NCBI RefSeq assembly: GCF_900091515.1
Contig: NZ_LT607410.1
Span: forward strand, 2,914,001 to 2,978,000
Reading direction: 5' to 3'
DNA length: 64,000 nt
From: Micromonospora purpureochromogenes
GTDB lineage: Bacteria > Actinomycetota > Actinomycetes > Mycobacteriales > Micromonosporaceae
Shown here: positions 62,059 to 64,000 of the stretch, piece by piece
Position numbering within the stretch: position 1 is the first letter of the stretch
Layout of the letters: each line of letters opens with the position of its first letter
The notes under the pieces: generated by a model
Database searches by the model: none
What the model saw: the letters and a program-made list of their open reading frames with translations, nothing else
What the model was told of the DNA's origin: nothing
Position numbers and translations under genes: made by a program

Positions 62059-62640
62059 GTGGAGGACCTGGTGCTGGACGCCGCCCGGGACTGCGTGCTG
62101 GCCTACGGGGTGCGCCGTACGACATTGACAGACGTCGCGCGTCGTGCCGGGGTTTCGCGAATGACCGTCTACCGGCGATGGCCCGACGTGCAGTCACTGA
62201 TCGGGGACCTGATGAGCCGGGAGTGGCATCAGGTGCTGGTGGCCACCGGGGAGGACGAACCGGACGGGCCGGCGCGGTCCCGCCTTGTGGCGCGGGTGGC
62301 AGCGGGGGCGCGGCTGCTGCGGGAGCACCCGCTGCTGTGCAAGATCCGGGATGTCGACCCGGAGGTGCTGCTGCCGTACCTCCTGGACCGGCGCGGCGGC
62401 GGTCAGGACGAGATGCTGCAGTTCCTCGCGACGGCGTTGGCCGGCGGCCAGGCCGACGGCTCGGTCCGGCCAGGCGACGCCGCACTGATGGCCCGCGCGG
62501 TCTTCCTGACCACGCAGTCCTTCGTGCTCTCCGTCCGGACGGTCACCGACGGCGTGCCGGTCGCCGAGTTCGACCGTGAGCTGGCCCGCCTGGTCGACGG
62601 CTACCTGCGTCCGGACCAGGACCTGCGTCAAAGCCCCTAG
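62059..62640 (+). CDS. TetR-family regulator
   Basis: GTG 62059 yields 193 residues with the helix-turn-helix TLTDVARRAGVSRMTVYRRW. The ligand-binding domain is helical. Its TAG stop overlaps the stop of the convergent diacylglycerol kinase gene (CTAG), so it may regulate that lipid locus. Confidence 0.83.
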   Translation: MEDLVLDAARDCVLAYGVRRTTLTDVARRAGVSRMTVYRRWPDVQSLIGDLMSREWHQVLVATGEDEPDGPARSRLVARVAAGARLLREHPLLCKIRDVDPEVLLPYLLDRRGGGQDEMLQFLATALAGGQADGSVRPGDAALMARAVFLTTQSFVLSVRTVTDGVPVAEFDRELARLVDGYLRPDQDLRQSP

Positions 62641-63500
62641 CCGGCAATGATCCGGAGCGCCCCGGTCCGTACCTCGACGTGCACCTCCGCTGCCCGGGCG
62701 ACGGGATCCCCGTCCCCGTACACGGCGACCGGACGGTCCGCGCGCACGGTGACCGAGCTGCCGCGGTAGGAGGTGACCTGCCGCAGCCGCACGTGCGAGC
62801 CGGTACGCATCCGCCACAGGGCGACCGGGAACAGCAGTCGACTGGCGTGTCGGATCACCACCACCTCCAGGGCCCCGTCGTCGGGCCGCGCCGCCGGGGC
62901 GACGTGGAGTCCACCCCCGTAGTACCCGCAGTTCGCGGCGACGACGGTGTAGGCGTGCACCTGCTCCGTCCGGCCGTCGAGGGTGATCGTGTACCGGGTG
63001 CGGGGCCAGCGCAGCAGCGCGCGCAACCCGGTGGTGGGATACACCAGCGACGCGGGCAGGCGGGACCGGTTGGCCAGTTCGTTGGCGGCGGCGTCGATGC
63101 CGGCGTAGACGCTTCCGATGATCGTCTGCCCCGCTACGCGGAGCACGTCCAGCTGCCGGACCGGACCGTGCAGCAGCAGGTCGGCGACCTCGGTGGGGGA
63201 GTGCGGTAGCAGCAGTTGACGGGCCAGGTCGTTGCCGCGCCCGGCGGGGATGACGCCGAGCAGCCCGCCGGCGTCGACGACGGCGCCGGCGAGCAGTCGG
63301 ATGGTGCCGTCGCCGCCGGCGGCGACGACGACCTCACCGGCGTCGACCGCCTCGGCGGCGCACCGGCGGGCCTGCTCGACAGTTTGCGTGTACTCCACCC
63401 GGATCCGCGCGCCGGCGGCACGCAGGTGGTGGGCCACCGGCATCAGGCGGGACAGTCCCCGGCGCGCGGCCGGCCCGAGGATCACCGCGAAGGCGCGCAC
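62637..63500 (-). CDS. Diacylglycerol kinase-family lipid kinase
   Basis: GTG 63500 gives 287 residues: VVVAAGGDGTIRLLAGAVVD and LLGVIPAGRGNDLARQL define the DAGK/sphingosine-kinase nucleotide site, with the C-terminal domain VVAANCGYYGGGLHVAPAA and PVAVYGDGDPV. It starts one base after the stop of the FAD oxidase, so the two are coupled. It phosphorylates diacylglycerol or a related lipid. Confidence 0.87.
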   Translation of the reverse strand: MRAFAVILGPAARRGLSRLMPVAHHLRAAGARIRVEYTQTVEQARRCAAEAVDAGEVVVAAGGDGTIRLLAGAVVDAGGLLGVIPAGRGNDLARQLLLPHSPTEVADLLLHGPVRQLDVLRVAGQTIIGSVYAGIDAAANELANRSRLPASLVYPTTGLRALLRWPRTRYTITLDGRTEQVHAYTVVAANCGYYGGGLHVAPAARPDDGALEVVVIRHASRLLFPVALWRMRTGSHVRLRQVTSYRGSSVTVRADRPVAVYGDGDPVARAAEVHVEVRTGALRIIAG

Positions 63501-63501
63501 C

Positions 63502-64000
63502 TCAGGGCACCAGGATGCCGGGGTTGAGGGTGCCGGCCGGATCCAGGTGCCGCTTGACCGCCCGGAGCAGGTCCACGGCGACGTCCCCGATCTCGGTGGC
63601 GTACCACGTCCGGTGGTCGGCGCCCACCCCGTGGTGGTGGGTGATGGTGGCACCCGCGGCGACGATCGCGTCGCCGGCGGCCGCCTTCGCGGTACGCCAG
63701 CGGCCGATCGGGTCGGAACCCGGGGAGCAGATCACCGTGAAGTACAGCGAGGCGCCGGTTTCGTAGACGTGGGACACGTGGCCCAGCACCAGCGCCCCGT
63801 CCGGTAGCGCGTCGAGGAGGGCCTGCCGGACGCGGTCGTGCACCTGCGGCAACGTCGACCAGTACGCCGCGGTCTCCAGGGTCTCGGCGAACGCCCCGGC
63901 GTCCAGCAGCGCGTCGCGCAGGTACGGGGCGTCGAAGCGGTGCCGGGCCCACTGCTGCCCCGCCTCCGCTCCCAGCGGCCCGCCGCCGTGTGCGGCCAGC
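63502..64000 (-). CDS. FAD-linked oxidase (alkyl-DHAP-synthase-like), partial
   Basis: 166 C-terminal residues are inside the window; the gene continues past the right edge. ITHHHGVGADHRTWYATEIG carries the HHH motif shared with the complete family member at 52748, and ends LDPAGTLNPGILVP like it. Upstream text AYWSTLPQVHDRVRQALLDA fits the cap-domain region. It is coupled to the diacylglycerol kinase gene. Confidence 0.85.
   Translation of the reverse strand, partial: LAAHGGGPLGAEAGQQWARHRFDAPYLRDALLDAGAFAETLETAAYWSTLPQVHDRVRQALLDALPDGALVLGHVSHVYETGASLYFTVICSPGSDPIGRWRTAKAAAGDAIVAAGATITHHHGVGADHRTWYATEIGDVAVDLLRAVKRHLDPAGTLNPGILVP

Noticed and set aside
1..64000. CRISPR arrays, rRNA operon or long direct repeats
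   Set aside because: No regularly spaced repeat-spacer pattern, rRNA signature or long repeat was noticed on reading; only short motifs are reported.

Overview
The window is GC-rich (around 70% or more), with many GTG/TTG starts, ATGA/GTGA stop-start overlaps and purine-rich ribosome sites. Its gene content (nuo, GAF-ANTAR regulators, PknB-like kinase, ECF42 with DGPF partner, YwiC, F420-type oxidoreductase debris) points to an actinomycete, most likely Micromonosporaceae (Micromonospora/Salinispora-like). That assignment is inference from style and content. It reads as chromosome with many small scars rather than one clean mobile island.

Layout. 1-5670: end of a respiratory complex I operon (nuoJKLMN). 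5756-9110: CYP152-type P450 abutting a multicopper oxidase stub, a STAS protein facing an RsbW-like stub, and a Cys-motif protein. 9665-12057: three tandem GAF-ANTAR regulators. 12249-14405: glycogen-debranching-like enzyme. 14559-16833: lipoprotein / 27-residue membrane peptide / duplicated membrane protein operon, a Cys-rich copper-storage-like protein and a Rho-N-like small protein, the last two separated by a strong hairpin. 17281-24587: exported protein, GNAT-PIN fusion, hemerythrin, two SDRs, an AlkD-like protein, with a hydrolase pseudogene and an IS3 tail. 24845-30625: ArsR, fused AccDA, Ser/Thr kinase and a membrane protein, bracketed by two pieces of serine recombinase in the same orientation.

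30622-37404 is the most coherent system: a tightly overlapped minus-strand operon (55-codon ORF, alanine racemase, D-Ala-D-X ligase, MurG-like transferase, VanX dipeptidase) divergent from a VanR/VanS-like two-component pair. The shared intergenic region carries TTCTTCA repeats spaced 11 bp. It looks like a glycopeptide-resistance or cell-wall-remodelling locus without VanH.

37699-46720: a membrane protein, then a polyamine-type ABC transporter with TetR, divergent from a class III aminotransferase and an SDR. 46766-48680: narK and nirK, both lacking their 5' parts and fused back to back, followed by ywiC. 48776-54358: ECF42 sigma with DGPF partner, PIG-L deacetylase, HSL-type hydrolase, and an alkyl-DHAP-synthase-like FAD oxidase. 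54583-59281: HEAT protein divergent from a large protein with an AbiEii-like nucleotidyltransferase domain, an EEP-family nuclease/phosphatase, an HflX-N-like protein, a membrane protein and a tyrosine recombinase stub. 59376-64000: GNAT, frameshifted aminoglycoside-phosphotransferase-like gene, two VOC proteins, TetR, and a diacylglycerol kinase paired with a second FAD oxidase that runs off the window.

I saw no rRNA, complete tRNA or CRISPR array.
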